From contig NZ_KZ857181.1 of NCBI RefSeq assembly GCF_003350925.1, forward strand, positions 1-64,000: DNA of 64,000 nucleotides, written 5' to 3'. This DNA is from Dyella tabacisoli (GTDB taxonomy: Bacteria; Pseudomonadota; Gammaproteobacteria; Xanthomonadales; Rhodanobacteraceae). Of the stretch, positions 9,153 through 17,918 are shown piece by piece. Below the pieces are notes generated by a model. The model searched no databases, was not told the DNA's origin, and was given only the letters and a program-made list of their open reading frames with translations. The position numbers and the translations under genes are program-made. Positions within the stretch are counted from its first letter, which is position 1. Each line of letters starts with the position of its first letter.

Positions 9153-10235
9153 CTACTTGAGCAGGAACGACAGCAAAGCCTGCGCGACCCGGGACTTGGC
9201 TTTTGCCAGGAAGGCGTCGAGCGCGGAACTGGTGCTCTTCCTGGGGTGAACCGCTGTCGAAAACTTGAGAATGCGCTCGGCATTTCCGTGCGCAAACTTC
9301 TCCTTATCGGCCTGCGAAAGGTCTGCATTCCTGAGAAATTCCATGCCCTCAATATTGTCTGCAAACGGATCATCGATAGAAAACATTACGTTATCGATGC
9401 CCATGTTTCCGATCGCGCAATTCAATGCGACTTGATCGAACACTCCGCTCGAGGTAATGAAGACATTGTTTCGCATGTAATAAAGAAGATTTTTCTCCAT
9501 GTGTGCGGCCGTGCCGGCACCCTCTGGCCCACTTGAGAGAAGCCAGTTGACCATTGTCAATTGCCGGTTGATGCGGTCGAGACCGAACGGGATCAACTCG
9601 CCCATGTGGCCGATGATGACCTTGAGATTGGGGTATCGATCGAACACCCCGCTGGCGATCATCCTTAGAAGATGAGTCCCGGTGTCGACCTGCCAGCCCC
9701 ATCCCTGGACCATGTGGGGGCAGTCCCTGTAATAGATGTCCATGATCCCCTGGGGCGGGGTGTAGGGGTGGATGTAGATGGGTACATCCAAGGCGGCCGC
9801 CCTTTCGAGAATCGGCGAGAAGGCGAGGTCGTCCAGGAAGCGCCCATGCATGTGACCGTTAACCATAGCCCCCTTGAACCCGAACTGGGTCACCGTACGT
9901 TCGAGCTCGTCGGCGGCATCTTGAGGCGATTGAGTCGGCAGTAGGGCGAAGCCGGCGAACCGGGTGGGATATTGTCTGACAACGTCCCCCAGCCAGTCGT
10001 TGACCTCCTTGGACAGGCGGATGGACAGGCTGGCGTCTTCTAGAGTCTGAACGCCTGGCGCAACATGCGAGAGCACCTGCAGATCCACACCGGCCGCATC
10101 CATGCGACGAATCCGCTCGGGCCCAACATCGCCAAGCCGGACCTTGACCATATCGAGCGACTTGACGTAGGACGGAGGGTAATGCTCACGGAGCTTGGGA
10201 TGCAAAAAGGCTTCTTCGAGAGCGATGACGCGCAT
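9153..10235 (-). CDS. Amidohydrolase-2 family decarboxylase (gamma-resorcylate/LigW-like)
   Basis: 360 residues from ATG 10235, chosen because GGAGA lies eight bases upstream; an ATG at 10250 and a TTG at 10253 lack such a site. The metal-site motifs of ACMSD-type amidohydrolases are present in order: ALEEAF at the N-terminus (Glu replacing the usual HxH, as in gamma-resorcylate and 5-carboxyvanillate decarboxylases), IYIHPYTP, IIGHMGE, and FSIDDPFADN. These enzymes remove CO2 from hydroxylated aromatic acids without oxidation. The C-terminal 35 residues (TAVHPRKSTSSALDAF onward) extend past the usual end. The gene stands alone, so the substrate is open. Confidence 0.8.
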   Translation of the reverse strand: MRVIALEEAFLHPKLREHYPPSYVKSLDMVKVRLGDVGPERIRRMDAAGVDLQVLSHVAPGVQTLEDASLSIRLSKEVNDWLGDVVRQYPTRFAGFALLPTQSPQDAADELERTVTQFGFKGAMVNGHMHGRFLDDLAFSPILERAAALDVPIYIHPYTPPQGIMDIYYRDCPHMVQGWGWQVDTGTHLLRMIASGVFDRYPNLKVIIGHMGELIPFGLDRINRQLTMVNWLLSSGPEGAGTAAHMEKNLLYYMRNNVFITSSGVFDQVALNCAIGNMGIDNVMFSIDDPFADNIEGMEFLRNADLSQADKEKFAHGNAERILKFSTAVHPRKSTSSALDAFLAKAKSRVAQALLSFLLK

Positions 10236-11072
10236 GGACGAAGTCTCCATCAAGTGATGCGGACGCTTGCGCGCCGATTGGTCAACGCGCCTCAGGCTAA
10301 CCCTGAGCGCAGCTTAAGCGTCCCTGTAACTGCCCGTGCCGGCGCCGATATAACAAAAATTGAAAAACCATGTCACTACCCCGACAGCCTCTGGCCTTCG
10401 TCGTGGCCTCTGCCTTGAATTCGACGTAACGCTTAAGACGCCTTATGGCCAACTTAGAAATTTCATACTCAGTACAGTGCGGTTTCGAGCAAATTATAGA
10501 GATGCCGATAGCCGTAATCCGTCTCACGATACTTAGCGTTCCACTTACACAAGACACAGAACGATGAAATCCATATGTCAGTCATAGGATGCTCCTAGTC
10601 AGGTAACGTCTGTCGATGCCTAACAACGAAGCGGCCTCAGCTTGAATAACCGCTTACCCGCATTTCAAGGCACTACATTCGCCGTTTGCCTGGGCAAACG
10701 TGAATGCCATCCGTCCTGACATACCGCCTACAGAACGCATTAGAGCTGCGATCGTGAACGGTCTCCAGCAGCATGGCGGGCATGTCTGACGACACCGTGC
10801 GCCCCCTTCATAACCTGAAGCGTTGCGTTCCATAGCGGCATAAGCGACGACGAGAATCCATGCCAATTGTGAGCCCCTGGGGGGGCTTATGCCTTAGTCA
10901 AGAAGGAATATGGCCGCCTGCCGCCTGCCGCCTGCCGCCTGCCGCCTGCCACGATCTTGATCTGAGAGCGGCCGATTCGACATACCGTCAGATGGCTGCC
11001 CGTAGAAGTGCGTAACCATCACTAACGGCCCTGGTCACGTTGGTCCCTCGGGTCGTTTTGGTTCTCTTGCCC
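10236..11072. other. Non-coding stretch between amidohydrolase and YXWGXW-like remnant
   Basis: No convincing gene on either strand. It holds the short tandem repeat at 10914-10950 and, just before it, a small inverted repeat AGCCCC/GGGGCT (about 10872-10887) without a T-run. The first part probably carries the amidohydrolase promoter. Confidence 0.4.
10914..10950. repeat. Tandem heptamer CCGCCTG, about 5.3 copies
   Basis: Five exact head-to-tail copies of CCGCCTG plus a partial copy. A seven-base unit in non-coding DNA can change copy number by replication slippage. Confidence 0.9.
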
Positions 11073-11736
11073 CTAATTCTTTTGTTTTGTTTGCTCACTC
11101 GGCGGCCTATGTTCTTGTTGGATCGTCGATCGCTCTTGCACAGGCGCCTGCCGCTCCAGACCAGCCCGCGAGTTGTCTTGGCTATTCTGCTGTTGCCACT
11201 GTCGATTTGGTTGCGAATACTGCTGCTGGACAGCTCCTCGTCGCTGCTGTACTTGCTCCTGCCGTTGCCGTTGTTCGTTCTGTTGCTGCTGCCAAGCCTG
11301 CTCATAACGCGGGTTGCCGCGCTGTTGCATTTCGCGCTGTTGAAAATGTTGCGGTATTACATTCGCATTCGAACGATTCCGGTGATCTTCAGATCGAATC
11401 GAATCTTGCTGTGCCCCGTCGCGCGGATAGCGCGAACCCGAATATTGCCGCTGGTAATCCGGCAGTGGCGCAGCGGATGGTATGGATCGGCGATCCCAAC
11501 GGTCCCAGCCACGTCGACGTTGCTCCCAGTCACGTCCCCAGTGCTCACCTCAGCGTGGCGGCGCGTCAACGCCCCAGCCTGAAAAATACACAGGCGGCCG
11601 ACGGTAGTAGCGAACCGGGATGCGCAATACAAACAGCGGTACGTACTCGGGCCCTACTTGCTGCCATGGTCCGTTGTACCAATTACTCGCATACCAGCTG
11701 TTATCCTGATACACCCACTGCTCGGGTATCTTCTAC
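11073..11736 (-). pseudogene. Truncated Gln/Arg-rich YXWGXW-like exported protein gene
   Basis: On the - strand the frame reads WYNGPWQQVGPEYVP, FVLRIPVRYYRRPP and WGVDAPPR, then TGA (11550-11552) where relatives have Trp, then GEHWGRDWEQRRRGWDRWD and a very Gln-rich tail (EQAWQQQQNEQRQRQEQ) to the stop at 11073. The Trp/Gly/Tyr pattern resembles the YXWGXW-type secreted proteins of Xanthomonadales. The N-terminus and signal peptide are missing: the frame starts abruptly next to the imuB fragment. One nonsense change plus 5' truncation make it a pseudogene. Confidence 0.6.
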
Positions 11737-12224
11737 ACTCTGTTGGTGCGGGCTGATCCCCAGGCTCGCATGCCGTTGTCGCACGCATTGAGATGTCTGC
11801 GAACCTTGCCGCCCTGTGGGCGCCCTTGGGCGAAGCCCAACGCGGTGAGATCGGCGCGCAGCAGCCGTTCGAACCGCGGCCACGGGCCGAACAGGCCCAT
11901 GCTCTTGCTCACTTCCAGGACGATGGCGTGCGGGAACAACGCCACTTCGGCGCTGTATCGGTAAGCGACCGCAGCGAGGAACCGATGCCACCGATCGACG
12001 GCGGCCTGGTCGTAGGGCACCGCTTCGAACTGGGCGAGCAACGCTTGGGCGGCGGCCAGTTTCTGGCCCACACGCAAGCCTGCTTCACGGGCGGCGGGAT
12101 TGGCCGAGACAATCGTGCGAGCGTTGGCCAGTCCGCTGACCAGCACCAACGGACCTTCAGCGGGCCGGCGTCGGAGGACCCCGTCCAGAGCCAGGTGCGG
12201 CAGCAAAATACAAGCCCAAAGCAT
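11733..12224 (-). pseudogene. imuB: imuB N-terminal fragment (Y-family polymerase-like)
   Basis: From ATG 12224 the product begins MLWACILLPHLALDGVL and continues GPLVLVSGLANARTIV, NPAAREAGLRVGQKLAAAQAL, IVLEVSKSMGLFGPW and LLRADLTALGF, all typical of ImuB, the catalytically inactive Y-family polymerase homologue of the ImuA-ImuB-DnaE2 mutasome. After LGF (about 11835) similarity ends and the reading continues into unrelated sequence. Roughly two thirds of the gene are missing. No imuA or dnaE2 is adjacent. Its 5' side abuts an attC site, suggesting rearrangement through that site. Confidence 0.75.
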
Positions 12225-12261
12225 CCCGACTAGCGCGAGGCCACCGGCCGCAATCGGCCAC

Positions 12262-12317
12262 AAGCAGACGTTCAACGCTGGAGCTAAGCGGCGCCGCCGC
12301 CCGCCTTGAACGAGATG
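12262..12317 (-). other. Integron attC-like recombination site
   Basis: Read on the - strand, the site starts CCCTAACATCTCGTTCAAGG (R'' and L'' boxes), has a GC-rich centre GGCGGCGGCGCCGC, and ends CTTAGCTCCAGCGTTGAAC (L' and R' boxes). The terminal GTTGAAC fits GTTRRRY. Box order, spacing and total length of about 56 bases match a short attC. The stop codon TAA of the neighbouring membrane-protein gene lies inside the R'' box, as in real gene cassettes. No integrase gene is seen in the window. Confidence 0.7.
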
Positions 12318-13157
12318 TTAGGGCTCAACGCGTAGTGCTACCCCGAGCTCACTAAGAACTTGCTGCGAAGCCGCAACGATCTCTGAGCTAACAACCGGAT
12401 CTGCGCCGTGAATTATAGAGTTTCGGAGCGTAATCAAATCTCGAAGCTTGGAAAAAAGCAGCTGGGAGATGCGCTCGTTTCGCATGAGAATTTCAGCAAG
12501 CCGTACATTGGAAGTTCGACGAACGGGCCTAGAGGAATAGAGTGAACTCGTGATGCTGCTCGATGAGCCATACTCTGATAGCAACATCTCGATCTGATTG
12601 TAGTTTCGCAAGAAGTCTTCAAGATTTCCTTTGGTCGGGGCTCCGTGCGTCGGGTCAACCTTTTCCTGTAGAGCCCTGCTGGCCAACTCAATTCTTTTTG
12701 GGGAGATTACATCAAATATAAAATACGATATCGCAAGGAGGCTAGTTCCAAATGCGCTCTGGCCAGAGTTTATGAGTAGCGTAGTTATTAGCGAATGGCC
12801 ACCAGATTCTTTTGCCATAGCCAAGTTCGATAGAGCAAACGTCAAAAGCACAAATACTGTGATGAAAACTAACATTGTGAAGTATCTGCGCTTGAGGCTT
12901 TCCACCGCATCGGCAAGGGTTTCATCTTCGAATTCCTCGCGACTCAGTTCGTTGCGGAAGAAAACGAATCCGGTGAGAGTTAGGCCGTAGACCCCAGCAA
13001 GAACTTGGGCAGACGTTGAAAAGAGATAGAGGATCTGATTCTCGTTGAGTCGTAAAATGCTAGCGGTCGCTCCCCATAGGCTAGTTGCTCCAGACAGGAA
13101 CAACCAGAGCCCGGAGAATGCAAAAATTAATGTCTTAGGTTGCCACCGAACTCGCAT
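12318..13157 (-). CDS. Membrane protein with HEPN-like RNxxxH motif, on a gene cassette
   Basis: 279 residues with about four membrane segments in the first 150: residues 9-30, 42-68, 92-115 and 125-150. A cytoplasmic alpha-helical C-terminus follows, ending LRDLITLRNSIIHGADP. Arg245-Asn246 and His250 form the Rx4H pattern of HEPN RNases, which act in toxin-antitoxin and abortive-infection systems. The stop codon overlaps the attC box, so the gene is a mobile cassette gene. No partner antitoxin is evident. The HEPN call is an inference from one motif; a structural helix with a chance motif is possible. Low GC relative to the PKS supports recent acquisition. Confidence 0.65.
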   Translation of the reverse strand: MRVRWQPKTLIFAFSGLWLFLSGATSLWGATASILRLNENQILYLFSTSAQVLAGVYGLTLTGFVFFRNELSREEFEDETLADAVESLKRRYFTMLVFITVFVLLTFALSNLAMAKESGGHSLITTLLINSGQSAFGTSLLAISYFIFDVISPKRIELASRALQEKVDPTHGAPTKGNLEDFLRNYNQIEMLLSEYGSSSSITSSLYSSRPVRRTSNVRLAEILMRNERISQLLFSKLRDLITLRNSIIHGADPVVSSEIVAASQQVLSELGVALRVEP

Positions 13158-13363
13158 ATAAACCCTAACTACCTAATAGACCGACCTGGGTCGGGTTATA
13201 CATGTCGCGCCACACTGGACCCGAGGCCGCTGTCCCGTTGACCCGCTTGACGTTGCTCACCCTGAATCGGGTTATACATTAAACGCAAACCCCGATTGGG
13301 ATCGTCCCACACCGAGCCCCGTCGTGTCTTCGTGACCGGCAGCTATGGGTCGAGAGCGGCCGT

Positions 13364-13395
13364 CCCTACCCTCGATAACGCGCCCTAATCGCGCC
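13364..13395 (+). repeat. Dispersed intergenic repeat, copy 3
   Basis: CCCTACCCTCGATAACGCG followed by CCCTAATCGCG, with a left flank TATGGGTCGAGAGCGGCC. It immediately precedes the IS3 transposase remnant. In the 205 bases upstream the 13-mer TCGGGTTATACAT occurs twice (about 13191 and 13267); nothing else is seen there. Confidence 0.75.
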
Positions 13396-13396
13396 G

Positions 13397-13565
13397 TCGC
13401 TGGCCGAGTGGGCCGAACGCAAAGGGATCGCTAGATTTCATCGAACCATGACGCCCCATATAGAACGGCTTCATCGAGGGCTTTAACCGGAGCTACGGAC
13501 GAGGCCTACTCGACATGCGTGTGTTTCGTACCCTCAACGAAGTCCGTGACCACGCCGAACAGTGG
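13397..13565 (+). pseudogene. IS3-family orfB remnant
   Basis: Two frames are needed: first LAEWAERKGI, then from 13464 NGFIEGFNRSYGRGLLDM followed by VFRTLNEVRDHAEQW. This is the region around the last catalytic Glu of IS3 OrfB (FIExFN). A frameshift and a TAG (13461-13463) separate the parts, and both ends are missing. No terminal inverted repeats are visible. Confidence 0.8.
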
Positions 13566-13756
13566 CCAATATCTGCCGCAGTGATTTATGTCTCGCAGCT
13601 GCAGTGATCGTGTTGTAGATCTGCACCCAACTATGATGCATGGCGGATGGCCGGACTAGATCATGATGCATGCAGGCACATAGACCCTCCCCGTGAGTTG
13701 ACGATCAGCATATTGATCGCGGTCTCGGTGAACGATACAAACGTTGAGGTGCACGT

Positions 13757-14214
13757 ATGAGTGAGAAATCGCAAGCAATTGTTCGCTTCATCGCGAACCT
13801 ATTGCCGCTATACACACACGTTGAACTCGAAGGGCAGACCTGCGCGCTGTCCTTATTCGATGGCACCATTGTTGCCCCTATCATCACCCGGCGCTTGACC
13901 CATTAGACGATGGCGGCTAGCTCGCCATCTATTGGCAAGGCAACCCGGAGCGAAGGACCGAAGTCTCGGCGGTGCTATTTGCTAGTCAGGCTGTCTTGCG
14001 CTACATCGAGCTCCGAAGTGCCGGTCTGCCACCAGAAACTTTCAGAAGCGAGCGCGACGGGCTCGCGCAACATTTTAAGTTTAAGACAGATACAGCGCTG
14101 TATTTCGCTGAGGGATACGTCGAATCCGAAAACATCGCGCGGATGAAGAGGTGGAGTGCAAAGGTTATCGGAACCGTTGCCAGTGTGATCGCAAAACACG
14201 TCGGAGCTCTGTAA
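13757..14214 (+). pseudogene. Unrecognised small gene, frameshifted with an amber stop
   Basis: ATG 13757 opens MSEKSQAIVRFIANLLPLYT and runs to a TAG at 13904. Shifting frame near 13890 continues LDPLDDGG, TAG (13917-13919), LAIYWQGNPERRTEVSAV, then an uninterrupted frame to 14214 with LFASQAVLRYIELRSAGLPP and ending VASVIAKHVGAL. Joined, the parts would give about 150 residues of soluble protein. No family is recognised. Alternatively the two halves are separate small ORFs. Confidence 0.45.
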
Positions 14215-14250
14215 CCAAACAGATCAGGTGAGGCGCAGCGGGAAAGCGTG

Positions 14251-14283
14251 TCCCCCCGATAACACGGGCTAATCGTCCTGCCT
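14251..14283 (+). repeat. Dispersed intergenic repeat, copy 4
   Basis: CCCCCCGATAACACGGGCTA followed by ATCGTCCTGCC, with a left flank GGGAAAGCG. It lies between the broken small gene and the 3' end of the P-loop/Mrr gene. Confidence 0.75.
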
Positions 14284-14400
14284 TGTCTTCAGTCGACACT
14301 CACTGCCAGTGCTTCAGATACGCTCCCTGTGGGGGTGGGCTCAGACGTTGAATGGGTTGCGTTGTTAGCCACCTCTTTCACCAAAAAGCGTGCGCTTTAT

Positions 14401-15375
14401 TCACGCGTCTAAATCCTTCCGATCGACCTTTCCGAGAAGGTATTTGTCTCTATTCACTCGCTCAAGAGCCCCTTTCGTGAGGTAGGAGGACGTAACAATG
14501 ATCCCCTTACTCGCGCCAAACTCCTGCCGAGTGTCTGCCAGCTCACGCACAACGGATATCCCAACCTTATTAGATGTGGTTTGCTTCTTAGCTTGCCAAA
14601 GTGCCTTGAAGTATCCGTTGGGACCAAGATCTTTGACGGCAATGACGTCAACGCCACCGTCTTTAGAACCCTTCATGAGATCAACGACGTAACCGTCATT
14701 TTCAAGCAACGAGGCTATAAACTTTTCGAACTCTCTCCACGACATTCCATCGATCGCTGCCGAGCCTTTCTGAAGTTGCTGCAAAAGCGAAAAGCTAGGC
14801 GCGAATCTTGCGATTCGCACTTCAGTAGGTGGCGCATCGAGGATCGAGCGTTCGAGAATCAGTTCGCTCGCGAAGTGGAACTCGGAATCAACAGATAGGC
14901 CGGTCGGTAAATGCTGCGATATGAATAGGGCCTTACTGTTGTTGAGTGACAGCATCCGGTCCACCAGCGACACTAGTGATTTTGTCTCATATGCGGGATC
15001 GTCTGCCATGATAAACCAGCGCCTTGCACGTGCCGCTTCTTCAATCAGTTCTGCTGCGCCTCTCGTCCAGAGTGACTGCAGGGTTGCAGAAGCTCCATTT
15101 CGATCGAGATAACTCTCGAGTGAAGTTCCAAGATCAATGCCATAGCGGGCAGCCACATGGCTCCACTGATCTCGGATCATAAGCCTATCGGAGATGACGA
15201 GAAGAGAGTCAACTTCGCTTCGCGACAACATCTCGTTTGCGGCAAAAAGCGCAGTCGCGGTTTTTCCAGTTCCTGGAGCTGCTACCAATAGGCTTTTGGA
15301 GTTCTTCTGCCGCAAAAACTGATCGACAAAATTTTGCTGCCAGGGTGCCAAAGAAGAATTGCTGTCGATGCGCAT
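14401..15375 (-). CDS. P-loop ATPase/helicase-like protein with Mrr-type nuclease domain
   Basis: 324 residues. The N-terminus carries LLVAAPGTGKTATALF, a Walker A site near residues 31-38, and DSLLVISDRLMIRDQW, like the first RecA-like fold of DEAD-box proteins; ADDPAYE near 140 may be the Walker B. From about 217 the protein is a restriction-endonuclease Mrr-type fold: MSWREFEKFIASLLENDGY, GGVDVI with Asp243, then ALWQAKKQ with Gln261 and Lys263, then GASKGIIVTSSYLTKGA. That gives a complete D-QxK site. The helicase part lacks a second RecA lobe and is much shorter than in type I or III restriction subunits. I infer an anti-phage or anti-plasmid DNA-cleaving protein. It sits in tandem behind the ATPase/subtilase pair. 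The 218 bases up to that pair hold nothing obvious. Confidence 0.75.
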   Translation of the reverse strand: MRIDSNSSLAPWQQNFVDQFLRQKNSKSLLVAAPGTGKTATALFAANEMLSRSEVDSLLVISDRLMIRDQWSHVAARYGIDLGTSLESYLDRNGASATLQSLWTRGAAELIEEAARARRWFIMADDPAYETKSLVSLVDRMLSLNNSKALFISQHLPTGLSVDSEFHFASELILERSILDAPPTEVRIARFAPSFSLLQQLQKGSAAIDGMSWREFEKFIASLLENDGYVVDLMKGSKDGGVDVIAVKDLGPNGYFKALWQAKKQTTSNKVGISVVRELADTRQEFGASKGIIVTSSYLTKGALERVNRDKYLLGKVDRKDLDA

Positions 15376-15593
15376 CGAAGTAACCGGAGTGCTTAACGTT
15401 CGCTTAGATAGTAATCAGGCCCAACAGACATCGCCACACTGCCAGCGTCGTTATAGGGCGCCTCGCAGATGCGCCGAGCGCCCGAGTGGCGGGGAAGAAA
15501 TTCGGCTCAATCGACTCCCGGTCGTTGGGTTCCACATGGCGACGAAATAGCGGGCTGTGAATTCTGGTTTGCGAGATCTGCACCGCCAGGGGC

Positions 15594-17918
15594 TCATCGA
15601 ACTGTGATATTGATGGGCACGCTGACAGGTAACGGCTGAGTAATCCAGTTCAGGGCAGCCAGTGCTCGAACACCTTCGTTGTAGATGTCGTTGTGGCCAT
15701 CAACAGAGCGGAGCGTGACGATGATGATCGTTCGCAGTGGGTCTTGGCCGGTCGGCTCGTTCGCGCGGCGCATCATGCTCGCTTGGAGGGCCCAGCTGGC
15801 GCCTGTGACGCCAGCGAAGACACGGCGATGAATCTTCACTGGTGACCATTTTCCACCGTGTTCAACCTGCGCCTTCTCCAAGCCATCAGTACCTTCCTCG
15901 CCTTTCATCGGCACTTGGCCATTGAACTGCAGCTCTCCATCCTCGTCGGGTTCTAGCAAGCCAAAACCGAGCTCGACATTTGCACGTACGTACTCCGCGC
16001 CTGCAGCTCCGTCGAGAGGTGGTGCATACACTGCCGTCATCACCACTTCGCCGCGAAACTTGCCAGCAACCAGAAGTGACGGTGGTATTGGATACGGCGC
16101 TTTACGCCACTTTGTGCCAGGACTCAGATCGGCTTCGAATACCAGAGTGAAGCTGTCGGGGCCGTCGTAAAGGACCATCATGGGATCGCTCGGGACTCCG
16201 GCTCCGTAGTATCGGCGGTGCAGCGGCGTGCGCGGTGGCGAAGCCAGTTCGGCGCTATGGATCATCAGGGCTTTGATCAATGTGGGTGATGGGCTCAGTC
16301 CATGCTGTCGAGGCGCCGTGCCCAGTGCGTGCCAAGTTTGCGCTGCCATAGCGGCGACAATGGGGGCTGCAAAACTGGTTCCGGCGCCACGTGCAACGGA
16401 ATTGTCCGGGTGAAGCACCTTGATTCCGAGCGCCTGGGGGGTCCATGGGGTCTCGAGCCCTCCGCCAACGTGAACCACGTCAGGCTTGGGTGTGAAGACA
16501 GGGCCGGGACCGCGTCGGCTGTAGCTGGCCGGCTCGCCTGCAGCCACGTAGCCAACTGGGCTGCCGATATGAGTGATGGCGCCGACAGTCAGTGCGCGCA
16601 CTGAATCGGCGGGACTGGAGATCCGATCTTCAAAGCTATCGTCGCAAGGCCAGCCTCGCCGGGGCTCTGTTACGTAGTTGCCGGCGGCCACGACAAACAA
16701 GACGTTGTAGCGATCGCTCAATCCGTCGAGTTCTTGAGCCAGGTCGCTGAAACCATCATCACCCACGCCGAACGGGGAGCCTAGCGATAGGTTCCATACG
16801 CGAATGTCAGGACGGTTTGCCAGCGCTTGGCGTAACCTGATGATTAGATCGCCGATTTGGGCCGAGCTCGACTCCAGTCCGCAGACGTCGTGGACTCGGC
16901 AGGCAGTCAATGGAAAGCTGGCGTGTTGCTCGTTTAGGCCACGCGCATCGGCGACAAGTGATGCGACCATGGTCCCGTGTGCGTAATCAGTGTCGACTGG
17001 AGTGATGAACGTCTCCGTCGAGCTTACCCATGGTGCAAGGAGCGTTGCAGAGGGATGCACGCCAGTGTCGAACACGGCAACGATGGGGGCATCGGGCGGA
17101 GGGTTTCGTTCGAAAGTACTTTGAGCCACTTCCGTCTGAGCAGCATTTCCCGGTTCAGCGGCGGCTCGGGGCTCGGGTGCGACCGAACGAATCCCTGGAA
17201 ATTCGAGCAATTCATCCAGTGTCTCATTCGAAAGGGTTGCACCGGCGTCGATGATGTATACCGGTGGGCCCTTTGCCTGATGTAGTACCTGCCCTGCCAC
17301 TTTGCCGGCCCGAAGGATGGCGTCTAGATTCGTAACAGTCGCAGCCTGCACTACCTCATTCCTGTAACGGAACAATTTGATCCATATCCGACCAGTGGCC
17401 CGCAGCATATCGCGTGTCGCATCAAGAGAGCCTCCGCGCAATGGCGGAGGTAGCTTGGCTTGTGCGTCCCAAGCCGCAACCTCGCTGACGGCACTCAAGT
17501 TGGCTCGCAGGACTTTTGTATCGCGCTCGGCAACGACGGTACTCAGTAGTCCAATTTCTCGAGGTGTCGCTTCGACCAGCATTTCGTCCAGGGCGGCATG
17601 TCCGATTACCGGCATATCCGCCTCAGCCACCAAATTCAGTGGGCGATGGCTCTTGGCGATAGCCTCGGGGCGCATGCGGAAAGAAAGAACCGTTGGGATG
17701 CCCGGATATTTCAGTGCATTTGCCCCCACGATCCCGCCAGCTGCCGCCACGGTGCGATTCAACTTGGCTCGGTACTCAGCATCTGTATTGCAAAACTGTT
17801 TGGCCCCTCCTCCTGTCACCTCGACGCCAAAGACGTCGCCCGGAGAAAATGCCACATGGACGAAAGGATTGTCCGCCTGCGGCCGTGGATGGTTATTCGA
17901 CCTTGCCTTGCGGGCCAT
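15594..17918 (-). CDS. ietS: Subtilisin-like serine protease of an ietAS-type system
   Basis: 774 residues with an S8 catalytic triad: AVFDTGVHPSA (Asp284), TDYAHGTMVASL (His314), GAGTSFAAPIVA (Ser515), plus the oxyanion Asn region FVVAAGNYV. There is no signal peptide, so it acts in the cytoplasm. A long N-terminal region (1-270) includes a prodomain-like part, and about 200 residues follow the protease core. The start codon overlaps the last 26 bases of the AAA-ATPase gene, indicating translational coupling. An AAA ATPase plus cytoplasmic subtilase is the composition of the IetA/IetS pair, known from plasmid stability and listed among anti-phage systems. The symbol is assigned on architecture and synteny, not on a search. 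Confidence 0.78.
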   Translation of the reverse strand: MARKARSNNHPRPQADNPFVHVAFSPGDVFGVEVTGGGAKQFCNTDAEYRAKLNRTVAAAGGIVGANALKYPGIPTVLSFRMRPEAIAKSHRPLNLVAEADMPVIGHAALDEMLVEATPREIGLLSTVVAERDTKVLRANLSAVSEVAAWDAQAKLPPPLRGGSLDATRDMLRATGRIWIKLFRYRNEVVQAATVTNLDAILRAGKVAGQVLHQAKGPPVYIIDAGATLSNETLDELLEFPGIRSVAPEPRAAAEPGNAAQTEVAQSTFERNPPPDAPIVAVFDTGVHPSATLLAPWVSSTETFITPVDTDYAHGTMVASLVADARGLNEQHASFPLTACRVHDVCGLESSSAQIGDLIIRLRQALANRPDIRVWNLSLGSPFGVGDDGFSDLAQELDGLSDRYNVLFVVAAGNYVTEPRRGWPCDDSFEDRISSPADSVRALTVGAITHIGSPVGYVAAGEPASYSRRGPGPVFTPKPDVVHVGGGLETPWTPQALGIKVLHPDNSVARGAGTSFAAPIVAAMAAQTWHALGTAPRQHGLSPSPTLIKALMIHSAELASPPRTPLHRRYYGAGVPSDPMMVLYDGPDSFTLVFEADLSPGTKWRKAPYPIPPSLLVAGKFRGEVVMTAVYAPPLDGAAGAEYVRANVELGFGLLEPDEDGELQFNGQVPMKGEEGTDGLEKAQVEHGGKWSPVKIHRRVFAGVTGASWALQASMMRRANEPTGQDPLRTIIIVTLRSVDGHNDIYNEGVRALAALNWITQPLPVSVPINITVR

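Noticed and set aside
10297-10557. - strand ORF upstream of the amidohydrolase
   Set aside because: Low-complexity basic composition, no start context and no family; treated as non-coding.
10914-10950. CRISPR-like array
   Set aside because: The units are seven-base head-to-tail copies without spacers; it is a simple tandem repeat.
14340-14400. Second attC candidate behind the P-loop/Mrr gene (GGCTAACAACGC)
   Set aside because: It has an R''-like box and a GTTAG core but no matching L boxes or second core at a proper distance.
15380-15560. attC-like ACCCAAC ... GTTAAGC pair between ietS and the Mrr gene
   Set aside because: The two outer boxes are not complementary and the centre does not fold symmetrically.
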